Shown: positions 61,008 to 64,000 of the stretch, in pieces
Position numbering within the stretch: the stretch's first letter is position 1
Layout: the number at the start of each line of letters is the position of its first letter
NCBI GenBank assembly: GCA_014706295.1
Contig: JACSVZ010000004.1
Span: 8,032,465-8,096,464 of the forward strand
DNA from: Lycocorax pyrrhopterus obiensis
Taxonomy: Eukaryota; Chordata; Aves; Passeriformes; Paradisaeidae
Direction: 5' to 3'
Length of the DNA stretch: 64,000 nt
Position numbers and translations under genes: made by a program
The notes under the pieces: model-generated
Databases searched by the model: none
What the model was told of the DNA's origin: nothing
Seen by the model: only the letters and a program-made list of their open reading frames with translations

Positions 61008-64000
61008 GGTAGGACTGCAAACAATCAAATGCAAATCAAGAACAGTCTACAGCAGACACACAATTGTATTGTCATGGCATCACTCCTACTCACTCCATTA
61101 GTCAAAGCACTCCCTCGGTTTGGTTACTTGGATGGAGTAGCTGGGTGGAGACGGAGTGTGTGGGTGGATGGCCCTTCTCCAGCTGAGCAAACACTCTCCT
61201 CGGGGGACGTCTCTTACGACAAGGAATTCCTCGTGACATCATGGGCTGCTTGACGCGGGAATGATGTCCTCGAGCTGGAGTGGCTCCTACTGAGTTTTAT
61301 AACACAGCCAAAATAGGATGAGCAAATCCTACAAGGATAATCAATTCAGGGGCGTGGCTGTACTTATACCAGGATTTTTCTTTCCTTCCTTTCCCAATGG
61401 TAAGATGTGTTTCAGAAATGCAGCTTCTAACCCCAAGAAAGCTGGATGCACACACTGACTGTGATTAGAACTTTCCTTTTGTTGGGTTTATGCACAAAAT
61501 ACCAAGTCAAAAGTTTTCCCTTTCAGGATCAATTAAAAGAAATCTTCTTCACACAACCTCATAAAATAACCCAATAGTCTGTAAGAAAGGATCAAGTAGT
61601 TTTAAAACTTTAAGTCAACTGTGCTTTAGATTTAGGTCTGTCTTTAGTATTTAGAAAAGGGCTGACATTTTCTTATCAGAAAAAAAAAAAAAGAACGGCA
61701 AATTTGGGCTAGATGAACGAAGGAATTCTTTGTCCTGTCTAATTCACCAAAAACCCAAGAGACATTGCTCAAGTGTTTCACATCTCAAAAATGTTCACAC
61801 AGTGTACGGACCGGACTGGCATCATTGACAGGGGACATCTCATCAGAACGTAACACATTCTATAAATCACACAGTGGGCAGCACAGTCGGGATGAGAAAT
61901 ATCCTTTTTGTGCTGTTTTTGGTTAACAGAGCACAGCAATCCCTGGTCAGGACTACAAAACACGACAGGACAAGGCAGAGCACGGATGTATGATCTTCTC
62001 TAACTCTTGGGTAGAGCTTTAGGGCAGGAGCTTTCAACTCCAGTTTTCTGTGCTTTACTTAGCTTAGAACATCTGACAAGGAGAATTCCTACATACTGTT
62101 GCTGTTTCAGGTAAAACAATTGGGAAAGGACAGGTGAGTACGGCTACACACATCTAAATGGGTAAAAAATATATCTTGGCATGATATTACAAGAACAAGG
62201 TGATGATATCCAACAAGCTGCAGTACACAGGATGTGATATTAAAAGCCAATCAGCTGGCCTCAAAAAGTTAAATTTTTGTCTTCTAGAAAAGATGTAATT
62301 AAGGAAGAACACATAGCTTTAGTGAGATGTCATGGCCTGGTATCAGCAAAATAAAATTCCCAAATAAACCTGAGCTATTATTCCAAGGGAAATATTGTAT
62401 AGTAATTATAATTTAGTGAGAAAGTAAATTGAAACTGTAATTGAGAAAATTAGGGGAACATGTGCTGTGGCCACATCTCTGCCTTGGATGTGCTCACAAG
62501 GAGCTTGGTGAGATGGAAGAAGGAAAGATTTGGCTTCTGGTAAAAAGAATTCCTCCTCCTGCACTACGAAACAGCCTGTAAGCCCAAACACAAACTCACA
62601 GTAAGAGAGTTTCCAATAATAGGCAAAATTACAACACACAATTATCTGTGTTACACAACGACTGAAAATCTCATTTGTAATGAATCCACAGGTTCCCCAG
62701 GAGGTGAATCTCTGCTGTGGTTCCTGCAACAGTTCAGGATCTCTCCCTAAGCACGAGCAGGGCAGGTTTGACCCTGGCTGTCCCCCACATCCCAGGACAC
62801 CATCCTCCCAGGTTGTATCCTACTTCTCCTGGACACCACACTACACAAACACACCCTCCCAGGCCCCAGCACATCTTTCCCATTATTTGAAATGTTTTTC
62901 ACTGTGGAGCACATGTGCATTCTTCCAAATGTGTAAGAGCTCCAGGGGCCTGGGGGAGCTGCAGCCCCCGTGGCGTGCAGCAGGAACACAGCCAGCCCGC
63001 CTGAAAAGAGACTCGCCCTGAGCAATGCTTATTCTTAGATTAGCTGCACACAACAGGGAGATCTTCCTATCTGAAAAGTGCATATTTGGAGAACGTACTC
63101 CTGCCAAGGCTTTCCCAAGTGGCTCCCAGGTGCTCCAAGGCTAGCAGGGGTATTAGAGAGAAGGTGAAAACAAACTCTGGTATGGGAGAGAGGGAACATG
63201 CTAAATTCTCCTCTTAATCCCTGATATTTAAGGGATCGCTTTAAACCCTGCAGCACGAGAATTGTGATTCATGACAGCATCTGTTCTTTATTTGAGTTAT
63301 TCCTATTATTCCTATCAGTGTTTGGTATTGTCTTTTCTGCAACAGGAGCTTGACAGCCGATGAAAGCAGCACAGGTGACTGGCAATTTTCCGTGATCCTC
63401 TCCCCTCACAGTCCCATTCCTCACTCTCATTTAATCAGGTGTTTTTAGCCTGCTATATTGTGCTTTGCTCTCCAAGGCACGCTACCTAAGGCTCACCTAC
63501 ACACTGTGTCATTGGCATCTTAAATCACCATTCTGGCTCCAGGGTAGCTCTAGGAGTATCAGCATGTACTGACTATCCCCCATTAACATTCAGAAGTGCT
63601 GGAGCAGATGAATTGTGCAACCCCATTGTTCCTGCTGTGTGGTTGCAGGCATTCATATAATCTTATTATGACTTTTGGGTGGTTCGCATGCATATTTACA
63701 CTTTAATTTTCTGTGCTGTAGGTTCAAAGAGGAGCGTGTGAAATAGTAATATATGGCTCTTGAAACTGGGAAAAGATTAAGAGTCTTTTAAAGAAAATAC
63801 AAAGTGATCTGACATCACCACTGTGTAGAATTAACACTGGAGCAAGGAAAAAATTCTGTAAACTGTTCTGGGAGAATTTGTAATTTTGTTTTGGAAAAAA
63901 GGATTTTCTTTGAAAATCTTCAGGTTAAGTAAAGGTTCTAATATTACAAGCTTCAGTAACGCCTTGGAGCCCTTTTCACAGTGCAGATACTCACCATGTT
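61008..64000. other. non-coding stretch, no gene seen
   Basis: Short overlapping frames only (113 codons or fewer). It contains an A-run at 61680-61692 and a CRE-like/CpG patch near 61200-61270. I recognise no transposon or RNA gene up to the window end. Confidence 0.55.
61680..61692 (+). repeat. A13 run
   Basis: A homopolymer of 13 A. Minor simple repeat. Confidence 0.9.

Overview
This window looks like nuclear DNA of a bird. The main evidence is five short pieces of CR1, the characteristic avian LINE, each carrying the typical 3' end (variants of ATTCTGTGATTCTATGATT). The rest of the landscape fits: AT-rich, CpG-poor, with A/T, TA, CA and TTTG simple repeats, two CpG-rich islands, and no operons, dense coding or bacterial signals. 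I cannot name the species, chromosome or locus. I found no confirmed protein-coding gene, tRNA, rRNA, CRISPR array or complete mobile element. The open reading frames are short, mostly overlap on both strands and match no family I recognise.

Layout. 1-10.9 kb: single-copy non-coding DNA with a 16-bp tandem duplication, two exon-like acceptor sites (about 1.48 and 2.02 kb) and TA and T/GT repeats. 10.9-11.4 kb: a CpG-rich island carrying two CTCF-like motifs in divergent orientation. 12.8-13.1 kb: a CR1 copy on the minus strand. 13.1-28.9 kb: non-coding DNA with a homeodomain-site cluster (17.36-17.40 kb), long AT-rich stretches that look like constrained non-coding sequence (22.6-23.6 and 28.1-28.7 kb) and a compound TA/CA microsatellite (26.2 kb). 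28.9-29.7 kb: the longest reading frame (252 codons), starting directly after a good-looking splice acceptor. 33.3 kb: a second CR1. 41.3-41.9 kb: a GC-rich block open in several frames and ending in A14. 46.7-49.8 kb: an acceptor-like site with a 46-codon frame, CR1 copies 3 and 4, and between them an ATG-less frame (47.8-48.2 kb) with a hydrophobic stretch, possibly an old retroviral remnant. 59.1-59.6 kb: a 19-bp hairpin and the fifth CR1. 60.8-61.3 kb: another exon-like segment.

The window is best read as an intergenic or long intronic region with possible regulatory content. The strongest items for follow-up are the hairpin at 59116-59171, the CpG island with CTCF-like motifs, and the exon-like segments at 60820 and 28922. 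I see no sign of a new multi-gene system.
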